Assembly: GCA_030690405.1 (NCBI GenBank)
Contig: JAUYGU010000001.1
Location: 1 to 16,071 of the forward strand
Direction of reading: 5' to 3'
Length of the DNA: 16,071 nt
From: Dehalococcoidia bacterium
GTDB taxonomy: Bacteria > Chloroflexota > Dehalococcoidia > SM23-28-2 > RBG-16-64-32
Under the pieces are notes generated by a model, which was not told the origin of the DNA, did no database searches, and saw only the letters and a list, made by a program, of their open reading frames with translations. Made by a program: the position numbers and the translations under genes. This document shows positions 7,044-14,402 of this stretch, piece after piece (the stretch's first letter is position 1; the number at the start of each line of letters is the position of its first letter).

Positions 7044-8150
7044 CTAAAACGCGCTCCCCACCCTGTGCAGCCGTGGCGAGACCGGCTCCGCCGCCTGCTG
7101 GGCGCCGCGGTAGGTCAGGTAGACGACGGCCGCCGTGGCCAGGCCGGAGAGGGCGCCCATCACCCAGTCCGGCCAATCGTAAACAAGCACCCAGCCGTTG
7201 ATTATTATCTGCAGGAAGGCGAAGGGCAACAGGATCTGCCAGCAGAACGCCATCATCTGGTCGATGCGCAGCCGCGGCAGCGAGCCGCGCACCCACATGA
7301 ACATCAGGATGAAGCCGGATGTCTTCACGACGATCAGCGGCACCTGCAGCGCCGCGCCCGCTTCGTTCCCCAGCGGCCAGTTCCAGCCCCCGAGGAAGAG
7401 AAGCGAACCCAGCACCGAGATCAGCACCATGTTCACAAACTCGGCCATCTGGAACATCGACCAGCGGATGCCCGAGTACTCCACGAACGGCCCGCCGACC
7501 ACCTCCGACTCCGCGACCGGGATGTCGAACGGCTGCCGGTAGAGCTCGGCGAGGCCGGCGACGACGAAGATGAAGAACGGCAGCGGCTGCCAGACGATGT
7601 AGGGGACGCGGCCCTGGCTGTCCACCAGCTCGGCCAGGTTCAGGCTCTGGCCCACCATGGCCACCGCGACCACAGCCAGCACGAGCGGGATCTCGTAGCT
7701 GATGAGCTGGGCGGCGGCGCGCACCCCGCCCAGAAGGGCATACTTGTTATCGGAGCCCCAGCCCGCCATCACGAAGCCGACGATGGAGACGCCGGACACG
7801 GCGACGATGTAGAAGAGGCCAAGAGTCAGGTTGCGCACGAACAGGTCGGCCGTGAGCGGGAGCGTCACGAAGGCGAGGAACACCGGCACCACGACCACGA
7901 ACGGCGCCAGCTCGAACGTCCAGCGGTCCGCGGTCTGGGGCCGCAGGTCCTCCTTGGTCAGGAGCTTGATCGTGTCCGCGATCCCCTGGAGAGTGCCGTA
8001 AGGCCCGACGCGCATCGGCCCCAGCCGCATCTGCAGACGGCCGATCACCTTCCGCTCCACCCACGTGAGGATGATCACCGAAAGGGGCACCGCCAGGGCA
8101 ACGATGCCCATCCTGGCCAGGGCGTCCACCCAGGGGTTGTCAGCTATCAA
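7044..8150 (-). CDS. nuoH: NADH-quinone oxidoreductase subunit H (quinone-site membrane subunit)
   Basis: A 368-residue membrane protein that forms the floor of the quinone chamber and the entry to the proton pathway. Conserved pieces in order: ERKV (32-35), QGIADTIKLLTKED (55-68), RAAAQLISYEIPL (144-156) and PFDIPVAESE followed by VVGGPFVEYSG (207-227), the last holding the glutamate cluster that faces the quinone. The start is TTG 8148-8150, overlapping the nuoD TGA as TTGA; this uncommon start is supported because the reading frame begins with the expected hydrophilic MIADNPWVDALAR and couples to nuoD. The C-terminus, after the last helix, is a short tail (QQAAEPVSPRLHRVGSAF). No missing motif is seen. 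Confidence 0.96.
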   Translation of the reverse strand: MIADNPWVDALARMGIVALAVPLSVIILTWVERKVIGRLQMRLGPMRVGPYGTLQGIADTIKLLTKEDLRPQTADRWTFELAPFVVVVPVFLAFVTLPLTADLFVRNLTLGLFYIVAVSGVSIVGFVMAGWGSDNKYALLGGVRAAAQLISYEIPLVLAVVAVAMVGQSLNLAELVDSQGRVPYIVWQPLPFFIFVVAGLAELYRQPFDIPVAESEVVGGPFVEYSGIRWSMFQMAEFVNMVLISVLGSLLFLGGWNWPLGNEAGAALQVPLIVVKTSGFILMFMWVRGSLPRLRIDQMMAFCWQILLPFAFLQIIINGWVLVYDWPDWVMGALSGLATAAVVYLTYRGAQQAAEPVSPRLHRVGSAF

Positions 8151-9283
8151 CGGTCCACCTCGCAGAGGACGATGTCGATCGATCCCAGGTTGATGATCGT
8201 GTCGGCGACGTAGCTACCGATGCTCATCGCCCGCAGCGCGGAGAGGTTGGAGAAGGCGGGCGAGCGTATCTTCAGCCGATAGGGCTTGTCGGCGCCGCGG
8301 GAGACCAGGTAGATTCCGTACTCGCCGCGAGGCGACTCGTTGCGCATGTAGACTTCGCCCTCGGGGAGGCGCAGGGTCCGCTTCAGCCCCTCCGCCATGA
8401 TGGGGCCCTCCGGCATCCGCTCCAGCGCCTGCTCCACGATGCGGACGGACTGGCGCATCTCGCCCAGGCGGACCAGGTAGCGATCGTAGACGTCGCCCTG
8501 GCTGCCGGTGGGGATGTCGAACTCGAAGCGGTCGTAGATGGAGTAGGGCTCGGCGACCCGCAGGTCATGGGCGAGGCCCGTCGCCCGCAGCATCGGCCCG
8601 GTCAGCCCCCAGTCGATCGCCTGCGCCGGCGTCACCGGGCTCAGTCCGCGGCAGCGGGCGATGATCACCTCGTTCTCCGTCATCAGCCCGTCGATGTCCT
8701 CGATCCCGCGGCGCACCGCATCCAGGACGGTGCGGCAGCGCTCCCCGAAGTCCTCCGGCACGTCCCAGGCCACGCCGCCCGGGCGGAAGTAGGCGTACAT
8801 CATCCGTTCGCCGGTGACCTCCTCGAACAGGTCCTGGATCGTCTCGCGGTCGCGGAAACCGTACATGAAGGATGTGCCGAACAGGCCTATGTCTGTGCCG
8901 AAGGCCCCCATGAACATGTAGTGGCTGGCGATCCGGTTGAGCTCTGCCAGGATCACCCGGATGTACTCCGCCCGCTCCGGCGGCTGGATGCCGGCGAGCT
9001 TCTCCACCGCCAGGACGTAGCAGAGCTCCGCGTTGAACTGTCCCAGGTAGTCCGTGCGGTCCTGGTAGCCTATCGCCTGGCGGTAGTCGCAGTTCTCGGA
9101 GAGCTTCTCGGCGCCGCGGTGCATGTAGCCGATGACGGGGTCCAGGTCCACCACCTGCTCACCGTCTACGGTGAGGACCATGCGGAAGACGCCGTGGGTC
9201 GCGGGGTGCTGGGGGCCGACGTTGACGTTGAGGTCTATCGTCTCCAGTTCACGCTCGTGGGGAGGGCGGTACTCGGTGGTCAT
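8147..9283 (-). CDS. nuoD: NADH-quinone oxidoreductase subunit D (quinone-binding, hydrogenase-like)
   Basis: A 378-residue protein of the 49-kDa/NiFe-hydrogenase-large-subunit family that holds the quinone headgroup site beside cluster N2. Residues H30 (in GPQHPATHGV), Y79 (in DRTDYL) and D131 (in GTDIGLFG) fall at a constant offset of eight from the His38/Tyr87/Asp139 site known in Thermus Nqo4, so the site looks complete. The hydrogenase Ni-binding cysteines are absent, as expected for NuoD. It is a stand-alone gene, not fused to nuoC. ATG 9281-9283 lies four bases after the nuoC stop, and the stop overlaps the nuoH TTG start. Confidence 0.98.
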   Translation of the reverse strand: MTTEYRPPHERELETIDLNVNVGPQHPATHGVFRMVLTVDGEQVVDLDPVIGYMHRGAEKLSENCDYRQAIGYQDRTDYLGQFNAELCYVLAVEKLAGIQPPERAEYIRVILAELNRIASHYMFMGAFGTDIGLFGTSFMYGFRDRETIQDLFEEVTGERMMYAYFRPGGVAWDVPEDFGERCRTVLDAVRRGIEDIDGLMTENEVIIARCRGLSPVTPAQAIDWGLTGPMLRATGLAHDLRVAEPYSIYDRFEFDIPTGSQGDVYDRYLVRLGEMRQSVRIVEQALERMPEGPIMAEGLKRTLRLPEGEVYMRNESPRGEYGIYLVSRGADKPYRLKIRSPAFSNLSALRAMSIGSYVADTIINLGSIDIVLCEVDR

Positions 9284-9287
9284 CCGG

Positions 9288-10214
9288 TCAGCCGCCCTTC
9301 TCCCCGGCGGACAGCGCCTTCAGCGCCTCAGCAACGGCCAGCCGCTCCTCCTCCGGCGAAAGTCCCTTCGCCCTCGCCTCCTCGCGGGTCCTCTTGATGA
9401 CGGCCGCCTTCTTCTGGGCGAGCGCTATCTTGGCGGCGCGGTCATCGGCGGGTTTGGCCGGCGCCGCCGTGGCGGGCGCGGTCACCGCCTCTGCGGCGCC
9501 AGCCGCCTCATCGTCGAACGCCTTGATGGCGGCCTGCACGGCGGCCTTCTCATCGTCAGCGGAGAGCCCTTCCGCCCGCGCTTTCTCGCGCGCCTTCTTA
9601 ATGACCACCGCCTTCTTCTGCGCCATCTCGATCTTGCGAGCCCGCTCGTCCATCGGCACGCCGGCCTCGGCCGCCGCCTGGACGACGGCCTCTTCGGCGG
9701 CCTTCAGGTAATCCTCCTGCCACTCCTCGATCTCGGCCAGCGGGTGCGTCTTGCGCAGGATGTAGTAGCCGAGCCCCTCCTCCGTGAGCAGGGGGCGCAG
9801 GTCAGGGTGGCCGTCGAAGACGAATCCGAACATCTCCGCCGCCTCCCGCTCGTGCCAGTTGGCGGTCTGCCAGAGGTGGCTGACCGTCGGCACGTGCGCG
9901 TCGTCCGGCGGGCAGCGCGACTTGATCGCCGCGGAGTGGTCGTGCCGGTAGGAGTAGAGGTGGTAGACCACCTCCAGCTCGTCCAGGTAGTCGACGCCGG
10001 AGAGGCTGCGCAGGAAATCGAAGGCCAGCCGCGCGTCGCCCTTCGCCGCCTCCATCACCTGGAGGAGGTCCTCGCGGCGCACGGTGATGGCGACGTCGAG
10101 GCCGGTCTGCGCCGCGGTCATCTGGACGCCGGGCAGGGCCTCCCGGAACAGGTCGTAGACCGTGCCCGGCGGCAACTCCGCGACGGGGGTATCCGAGGCG
10201 CTCTCTTGAGTCAT
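9288..10214 (-). CDS. nuoC: NADH-quinone oxidoreductase subunit C with duplicated helical C-terminal extension
   Basis: A 308-residue protein. Residues about 17-165 form the 30-kDa subunit domain, including the signature NWHEREAAEMFGFVFDGHPD (119-138) and LRPLLTEEG (139-147). After this the protein continues for about 140 residues not found in ordinary NuoC. A short helix (163-187) leads into two tandem charged modules, residues 190-233 and 258-301, joined by an Ala/Pro linker. Both modules share K-I-x-x-AQKKA-x-VIK and ARA-x-GLS and are 26/44 identical by my count. Ordinary NuoC helps anchor NuoD and NuoB. What the extension does is unknown; its lysine/alanine-rich repeats recall the tail repeats of RnfC proteins only in style. 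ATG 10212-10214 is four bases after nuoB. Confidence 0.95.
   Translation of the reverse strand: MTQESASDTPVAELPPGTVYDLFREALPGVQMTAAQTGLDVAITVRREDLLQVMEAAKGDARLAFDFLRSLSGVDYLDELEVVYHLYSYRHDHSAAIKSRCPPDDAHVPTVSHLWQTANWHEREAAEMFGFVFDGHPDLRPLLTEEGLGYYILRKTHPLAEIEEWQEDYLKAAEEAVVQAAAEAGVPMDERARKIEMAQKKAVVIKKAREKARAEGLSADDEKAAVQAAIKAFDDEAAGAAEAVTAPATAAPAKPADDRAAKIALAQKKAAVIKRTREEARAKGLSPEEERLAVAEALKALSAGEKGG
9312..9443 (-). repeat. Second copy of the NuoC tail module
   Basis: This encodes NuoC residues 258-301, with AKIALAQKKAAVIKRTREEA as its first half. It aligns without gaps to residues 190-233 over 44 positions. The high identity, particularly AQKKA and VIK, points to an internal duplication. 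It is followed by only seven residues, so this module ends the protein. Confidence 0.8.
9516..9647 (-). repeat. First copy of the NuoC tail module
   Basis: This encodes NuoC residues 190-233, with ARKIEMAQKKAVVIKKAREK in its first half and ARAEGLSADDEKAAVQAAIK in its second. The predicted structure is one long amphipathic basic helix, a turn at GLS, and a shorter acidic-to-basic helix. The linker to the second copy is Ala/Pro/Thr-rich (residues 234-257). Confidence 0.8.
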
Positions 10215-10218
10215 CGTA

Positions 10219-10833
10219 TCAGCGCCCTATCTTCCCGCGCTCCTCCATGATCTTCTTCTGGAGTGCCATGAAGGCGTCCATCAGCGCCTCCGGTCGCGGC
10301 GGGCAGCCGGGCACGTAGACATCCACAGGTACGATCTTGTCCACGCCCTGGAGGACGCGGTCGTAGCGGGTGTAGGGGCCGCCGTTGGTGGCGCAGGCGC
10401 CCATTGAGATCACCCACTTGGGGTAGGGCATCTGCTCGTACAGCAGCTTCACCGCCGGCGCCATCTTCTTGGTGACGGTGCCGGAGACGATCATCACGTC
10501 CGCCTGCCGCGGCGAAGACCAGGGGACGATGCCGAAGCGGTCGAGGTCGTGGCGGGCCATGAAGGTGGAGATCATCTCGATGGCGCAGCAGGCGAGACCG
10601 AACGTCATCGGCCAGAGGGAGGACTTGCGCCCCCAGGCGATGAGCCAGTCCGCCGGAAGCTGCATGATGCCCGGCAGGAGCTGCCGGTAGAGCGCCTTGC
10701 CCTGGCCCGGCCGGAACTCCGTCGGCGTCAGCTTCTTGATCTCGTGCCGGATGTCGGCGGAGACGGCATCGCTGATCGCCAGTTGGGGGTCGTCGCGGAT
10801 CTCGTGCACTTCGATTAGCGGCTTGTCCTCCAT
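10219..10833 (-). CDS. nuoB: NADH-quinone oxidoreductase subunit B (cluster N2)
   Basis: A 204-residue protein carrying the terminal [4Fe-4S] cluster N2 that reduces quinone. The ligands are the tandem pair C82-C83 ([10 protein letters not shown]), C147 ([10 protein letters not shown]) and C177 ([12 protein letters not shown]), all present. The N-terminal 60 residues are a charged segment before the conserved [10 protein letters not shown]; an N-terminal lead of similar size exists in E. coli NuoB, so the ATG at 10831-10833 is accepted. It is also backed by GGAGGT overlapping the nuoA stop. nuoC follows after four bases. NuoB, C and D are separate genes here. Confidence 0.97.
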   Translation of the reverse strand: MEDKPLIEVHEIRDDPQLAISDAVSADIRHEIKKLTPTEFRPGQGKALYRQLLPGIMQLPADWLIAWGRKSSLWPMTFGLACCAIEMISTFMARHDLDRFGIVPWSSPRQADVMIVSGTVTKKMAPAVKLLYEQMPYPKWVISMGACATNGGPYTRYDRVLQGVDKIVPVDVYVPGCPPRPEALMDAFMALQKKIMEERGKIGR

Positions 10834-10841
10834 CTACTCAC

Positions 10842-11210
10842 CTACCTCCATCGCAGCACGCCCTTCTTCCAGGCGTACAGCAAGCCGAAGCCCAGGATGC
10901 CGATGAACACCACCATCTCGTAGAAGGCGGACTTGCCGATGTCAACGAAGGTGACGGCCCACGGGAAGAGGAAGACCGTTTCGATATCGAAGATGAGGAA
11001 GAGGATGGCGAACAGGTAGTAGCGGAAGTGGACCTGGGTGCGGCTGCGGCCGATCGGGAGCATGCCGCATTCGTAGGTGAGGCTCTTCAGACGGCTGCGC
11101 TCCCGGGGGGCGAGGATGGCGTTGCCGATGAGTGCGCCGGCTACCAGGAGGATGCCCAGAATGGTGGCGATGAGGACGGCGACGTAGTCGGCGAATAAGT
11201 CCTGGACCAT
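10842..11210 (-). CDS. nuoA: NADH-quinone oxidoreductase subunit A
   Basis: A 122-residue protein with three membrane helices, the normal NuoA size. The YECG motif (46-49, C48) lies in the TM1-TM2 loop that covers the quinone cavity. The conserved acidic residues D75 and E77 of FDIETVFLFPWAV are in TM2. It is the first gene of the operon. The start is ATG 11208-11210; no clear Shine-Dalgarno precedes it, but no better in-frame start is available. The promoter at 11267-11295 would give a leader of about 50 bases. Confidence 0.96.
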   Translation of the reverse strand: MVQDLFADYVAVLIATILGILLVAGALIGNAILAPRERSRLKSLTYECGMLPIGRSRTQVHFRYYLFAILFLIFDIETVFLFPWAVTFVDIGKSAFYEMVVFIGILGFGLLYAWKKGVLRWR

Positions 11211-11266
11211 CAGCGAGAAGACCGGCGCAATCTGAAGTCAGCCATTTGTTCCATTCGCCACAAGCG

Positions 11267-11295
11267 ATGCTAGCATGGGCCCCTGTTAGTGTCAA
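11267..11295 (-). promoter_or_regulatory. Predicted sigma70-type promoter of the nuo operon
   Basis: On the minus strand a consensus -35 box TTGACA (11290-11295) is followed after exactly 17 bases by TAGCAT (11267-11272), a 4/6 match to the -10 consensus. It faces nuoA, with the start site expected near 11260. The surrounding sequence is locally AT-rich (TTCTTTTA just upstream of the -35), unlike the coding DNA. Confidence 0.65.
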
Positions 11296-11365
11296 TAAAA
11301 GAAGCGTTTAGTTGGTTAATCCTGAACGGAGCGTATCTCCCGCACACCCCGAGGCGGGTGCCATA

Positions 11366-11385
11366 CCGCGGAATGAATTCCGCGG
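11366..11385. repeat. Perfect palindrome in the valS-nuoA intergenic region
   Basis: Nine-base arms, ccgcggaat and attccgcgg, are separated by two bases (ga). The block ccgcggaatgaattccgcgg resembles dispersed palindromic intergenic repeats found in many GC-rich genomes; I recognise the style but cannot name a family. No T-run follows on either strand, so it is not a classic terminator. Confidence 0.7.
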
Positions 11386-11401
11386 CTTCCCTTCTGTGGG
11401 A

Positions 11402-11435
11402 CAGGCTTCAGCCCGTCGAGTCAGACTGAAGGCTG
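11402..11435. repeat. Imperfect inverted repeat in the valS-nuoA intergenic region
   Basis: CAGGCTTCAG (11402-11411) pairs with CTGAAGGCTG (11426-11435) with one mismatch around a 14-base loop. It lies 16 bases from the palindrome at 11366-11385, and both may belong to one repeat unit of roughly 100 bases. It could fold in the valS 3' transcript. Confidence 0.55.
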
Positions 11436-11476
11436 ACCCGCCGAATGAGGTGCGGGTGCTCCTCCGCTGGGGTAGG

Positions 11477-11537
11477 AAACGGATTAGCCGATAGGTACGA
11501 GCCAGAGCCCATCCGTTAATCCGTTTGGGAATCCGTT
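11477..11537. repeat. ATCCGTT repeat cluster and 10-base inverted repeat downstream of valS
   Basis: aaacggatta (11477-11486) is perfectly complementary to taatccgttt (11517-11526). ATCCGTT also occurs three times directly, at 11511-11517, 11519-11525 and 11531-11537. The cluster begins four bases beyond the valS stop, in the valS 3' untranslated region. It might be a protein-binding array or the edge of a repeated element; no T-run marks it as a terminator. Confidence 0.6.
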
Positions 11538-11540
11538 GTC

Positions 11541-14237
11541 CTACTCCAGCTCCGCCAGCCGCTGGCGCAGCCCGTCGACGCGCGCCCGCGCCGCCGCCAG
11601 CCTCTCCTCCTCCTTGGCGACCACCGCCGCCGGCGCCTTCTCCCGGAACGACGCGTTCGCCAGCTTCCCCTCCACCCGGCCCACTTCCGCCTCCGCCTCC
11701 GCAAGTTGCTTCGAGAGCCGCGCCCGCTCCCCGTCCAGGTCGATCAGACCGGCGAGCGGCAGGACCACCTGCGCCTGCGCCAGGACGGTGGAGGCGACCC
11801 CGCTGCGCGGGGCCTCCCCGGCGTCGCTGATCAGGTGTAGCGGCCGCACGCGGGCCAGCGCCTCCAGGATCGGCCGCGCTGCCTCCAGCTCCGGCCTGGC
11901 GCCGTCTGCCGCCACGTACGCCTCCACGTAGCGCGATGCGTCCACGTTCCTGTCGGCGCGGATGTTGCGGATCGCCCGCACGACGTCCATCACGGTCTGC
12001 GCCTTCGCCTCCGCCTCTCTGTCCGTCCAGGCCCGCTCGGCCTTCGGCCAGGGCGCCACGATGAGCGCCTCCGAAGCCGCCCAGGCGGCGCGCTCCCGCA
12101 GGTTCTGCCAGGCCGCCTCCGTCACGAACGGCATGAACGGGTGCAGCAGCCGCAGGCAGGTCTCCAGCACGTAAGCCAGCACCGGCAGCGGCGAGCCCTG
12201 CCCGCCGGCAAGCGGGGGTCGGCCGTCCTTGAGGCGCACCTTCGCCATCTCGATGTACCAGTCCGCGTACTCGCTCCAGATGAACTCGTGCAGGCGGTGG
12301 CCGGCCTCGCCGATCTGGAAGGCGCCGAGCAGACGGTCCACCTCGCCTATGAGCCGCTGCAGGCGGGACATGATCCAGCGGTCCTCCACCGGCATGGCGG
12401 CGCGCTGCTTCGGGTCGGGCGCGGCCAGCGTCTCGTCGCCGATGCTCTGCACCACGAAGCGGGAGGCGTTCCAGATCTTGTTCGCGAAGTTGCGGCCGCC
12501 CTCCAGCCGCTCGTCGCTCAGACGAAAGTCGTTTCCGGCGGCGCCGCCGGTGGCCAGCACGAAGCGCAGGGCGTCGCAGCCGTACCTGTCGATCATCTTC
12601 AGCGGGTCCACGACGTTCCCCACGCTCTTGGTCATCTTGCGCCCTTCCGCGTCGCGAATGAGCCCGTGCAGGTAGACGTGGCGGAAGGGGACGTCGTTCA
12701 TATCGTAGAGGCCGGTCATGATCATGCGGGCCACCCAGAAGAAGAGGATGTCGTAGCCCGTCTCCAGCACGGACGTGGGGTAGAAGTAGCGCAGGTCTTC
12801 CGTGTCCTCCGGCCAGCCGAGGGTGGAGTGGGGCCAGAGGGCGGAGGAGAACCAGGTGTCCAGCACGTCCGGGTCCTGCTCCAGCCTGGCGGAGCCGCAC
12901 TTCTCGCAGGCCGCGGGGTCCTCTATGGCGACAGTGATCTCGCCGCAGTCGCCGCAGTACCAGACCGGGATGCGGTGGCCCCACCAGAGCTGCCGCGAGA
13001 TGCACCAATCGCGGATGTTCTCCATCCAGTTCATGTAGACGCGGGCGAAGCGGCGGGGGACGATCTCGATGCGGCCGTCCTCCACCGCCTTGACCGCCGG
13101 CCCGGCCAGCGGCTCCATGCGCACGAACCACTGCTCGCTCACTATCGGCTCGACTATCGTGTCGCAGCGGTCGCAGCGGCCGATGGCGTGGTGGTAGGCC
13201 TCGGTCTTCTCCAGCAGTCCAAGCCGCTCCAGGTCGGCGACGATCGTCTCGCGGCACTGGAAGCGGTCCATCCCCTTGTAGGGGCCGGCCTCCTCGTTCA
13301 TCGCCCCGTCGGGCCCGACGGAGACGATCGCGGGCAGGCCGTGCCGCTCGCCGATCTCGAAGTCGACGATGTCGTGGCCGGGGGTGATCTTGAGCGCGCC
13401 GGTGCCGAAGTCCGGGTCGACGGCGTCGTCGGCGATGATCGGGATCGGCCGCTCGATGATCGGGAGCGACGCCTTGCGGCCGATGATCTTCTGCCAGCGT
13501 TCGGCGCGCGGGCTTACCGCCACCGCCACGTCGGCGACTATCGTCTCCGGACGCGTGGTGGCGATGACGATGTACTCCTCGGTCAGGTTGCCGGCGTCGT
13601 CCAGGAGGGGATAACGCACGTACCACAGCTTGGCGGGCTGCTCGCGGTGGTTCACCTCCAGGTCGGAGAGCGCGGTCTGGCAGCGGGGGCACCAGTTGAT
13701 CATGCGCTCGCCGCGGTAGATCAGCCCATCCTTGTGCAGGTTGTAGAAGATGGTGCGGACCGAACGTTGCGGCCCGCCGTCCATCGTGAACACCTCGCGC
13801 CCCCAGTCGCAGGAGGCGCCCAGCCGCATGTGCTGGCTGGCGATGACGCCGCGGTACTTGTGGACCCACTCCCAGACCCGCTCCACGAACTTCTCGCGGC
13901 CGATGTCGTGGCGGCTGAGCCCCTCCTTGGCGAGCTCGCGCTCGACGACGTTCTGGGTAGCGATGCCGGCGTGGTCTACGCCGGGGAGCCAGAGGGTGGG
14001 ATCGCCGCGCATCCGGTGCCAGCGGATCAGGGCGTCCTCCATGGTGGCTGTGAGGGCGTGACCCAGGTGCAGCTCCCCGGTCACGTTGGGGGGCGGCATG
14101 ATGATGCAGAAGGGCTGCTTTTCGGGGTCCATCCTGGGCGTAAAGTAGCCGCCGTCCAGCCAGAACTGGTACAGCGGCCCCTCAGTCGTGGAGGGGTCGT
14201 AAGTCTTGGGGATCTCCCCCTGCGAGCGCGGCGGCAT
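11541..14237 (-). CDS. valS: Valyl-tRNA synthetase
   Basis: An 898-residue class I aminoacyl-tRNA synthetase that charges tRNA-Val. Counting from ATG 14235-14237, the HIGH motif is HLGH (57-60), and the zinc-type cysteine pairs are C183/C186, C355/C358, C428/C431 and C444/C447. The editing domain has TTRPETIVAD (228-237) and TPGHDIVDFEIG (285-296), and KMTKS (534-538) is the second catalytic signature. A C-terminal coiled coil follows (about 830-898: a LIDLDGERARL helix and a RARVDGLRQRLAELE helix), as in bacterial ValS. The ATG is preferred because AAGGA lies about six bases upstream; a TTG 21 bases further up (14256-14258) sits at the foot of a leader hairpin and is less likely. Length and motifs indicate a complete, working enzyme. 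Confidence 0.97.
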   Translation of the reverse strand: MPPRSQGEIPKTYDPSTTEGPLYQFWLDGGYFTPRMDPEKQPFCIIMPPPNVTGELHLGHALTATMEDALIRWHRMRGDPTLWLPGVDHAGIATQNVVERELAKEGLSRHDIGREKFVERVWEWVHKYRGVIASQHMRLGASCDWGREVFTMDGGPQRSVRTIFYNLHKDGLIYRGERMINWCPRCQTALSDLEVNHREQPAKLWYVRYPLLDDAGNLTEEYIVIATTRPETIVADVAVAVSPRAERWQKIIGRKASLPIIERPIPIIADDAVDPDFGTGALKITPGHDIVDFEIGERHGLPAIVSVGPDGAMNEEAGPYKGMDRFQCRETIVADLERLGLLEKTEAYHHAIGRCDRCDTIVEPIVSEQWFVRMEPLAGPAVKAVEDGRIEIVPRRFARVYMNWMENIRDWCISRQLWWGHRIPVWYCGDCGEITVAIEDPAACEKCGSARLEQDPDVLDTWFSSALWPHSTLGWPEDTEDLRYFYPTSVLETGYDILFFWVARMIMTGLYDMNDVPFRHVYLHGLIRDAEGRKMTKSVGNVVDPLKMIDRYGCDALRFVLATGGAAGNDFRLSDERLEGGRNFANKIWNASRFVVQSIGDETLAAPDPKQRAAMPVEDRWIMSRLQRLIGEVDRLLGAFQIGEAGHRLHEFIWSEYADWYIEMAKVRLKDGRPPLAGGQGSPLPVLAYVLETCLRLLHPFMPFVTEAAWQNLRERAAWAASEALIVAPWPKAERAWTDREAEAKAQTVMDVVRAIRNIRADRNVDASRYVEAYVAADGARPELEAARPILEALARVRPLHLISDAGEAPRSGVASTVLAQAQVVLPLAGLIDLDGERARLSKQLAEAEAEVGRVEGKLANASFREKAPAAVVAKEEERLAAARARVDGLRQRLAELE

Positions 14238-14258
14238 CAGAGGTCCTTCAGGCAACAA

Positions 14259-14298
14259 GCCCCGACCTGGTCGGGGCCCGTCCCCGCTGCCGCGGGGA
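14259..14298 (-). promoter_or_regulatory. Tandem hairpins in the valS leader
   Basis: Two GC-rich perfect inverted repeats lie between the valS promoter and its start. The first in transcription order has arms 14281-14287 and 14292-14298 (CCCCGC core, four-base loop). The second is GCCCCGACC / GGTCGGGGC (14259-14267, 14269-14277, centre base 14268), followed on the transcript by TTGTTG. The second resembles a weak intrinsic terminator, so the pair could act as an attenuator or mRNA-stabilising structure. No T-box features (specifier loop, TGGN antiterminator bulge) were seen. Confidence 0.6.
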
Positions 14299-14309
14299 TT
14301 GCGACGCTG

Positions 14310-14339
14310 ATTGTACGTTCACCCGCCGAGCATGGTCAA
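14310..14339 (-). promoter_or_regulatory. Predicted sigma70-type promoter of valS
   Basis: On the minus strand TTGACC (14334-14339, 5/6 to TTGACA) is followed after 18 bases by TACAAT (14310-14315, 5/6 to TATAAT). Transcription would start near 14303, giving a leader of about 65 bases that contains the two hairpins. Confidence 0.7.
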
Positions 14340-14402
14340 CGAGAGACGTCCCTGTCCACGGCCGCCGGCTCCCCCGCGCACCAGCCTTCCTACCCTCGGC
14401 AC

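Noticed and set aside
6396..8213. A 605-codon open frame on the plus strand across nuoI and nuoH
   Set aside because: It is antisense to well-identified genes, low-complexity, and shows no domain; an artefact of high GC content.
11308..11494. Small open frames through the valS-nuoA intergenic repeats
   Set aside because: Their content is dictated by palindromic repeats, and there is no ribosome binding site or known similarity.
14238..14258. TTG start for valS, seven codons upstream
   Set aside because: It has no ribosome binding site and lies at the foot of a hairpin, whereas the ATG has AAGGA at good spacing.
14259..14402. T-box riboswitch before valS
   Set aside because: The leader is too short and lacks specifier and antiterminator elements; only two simple hairpins are seen.
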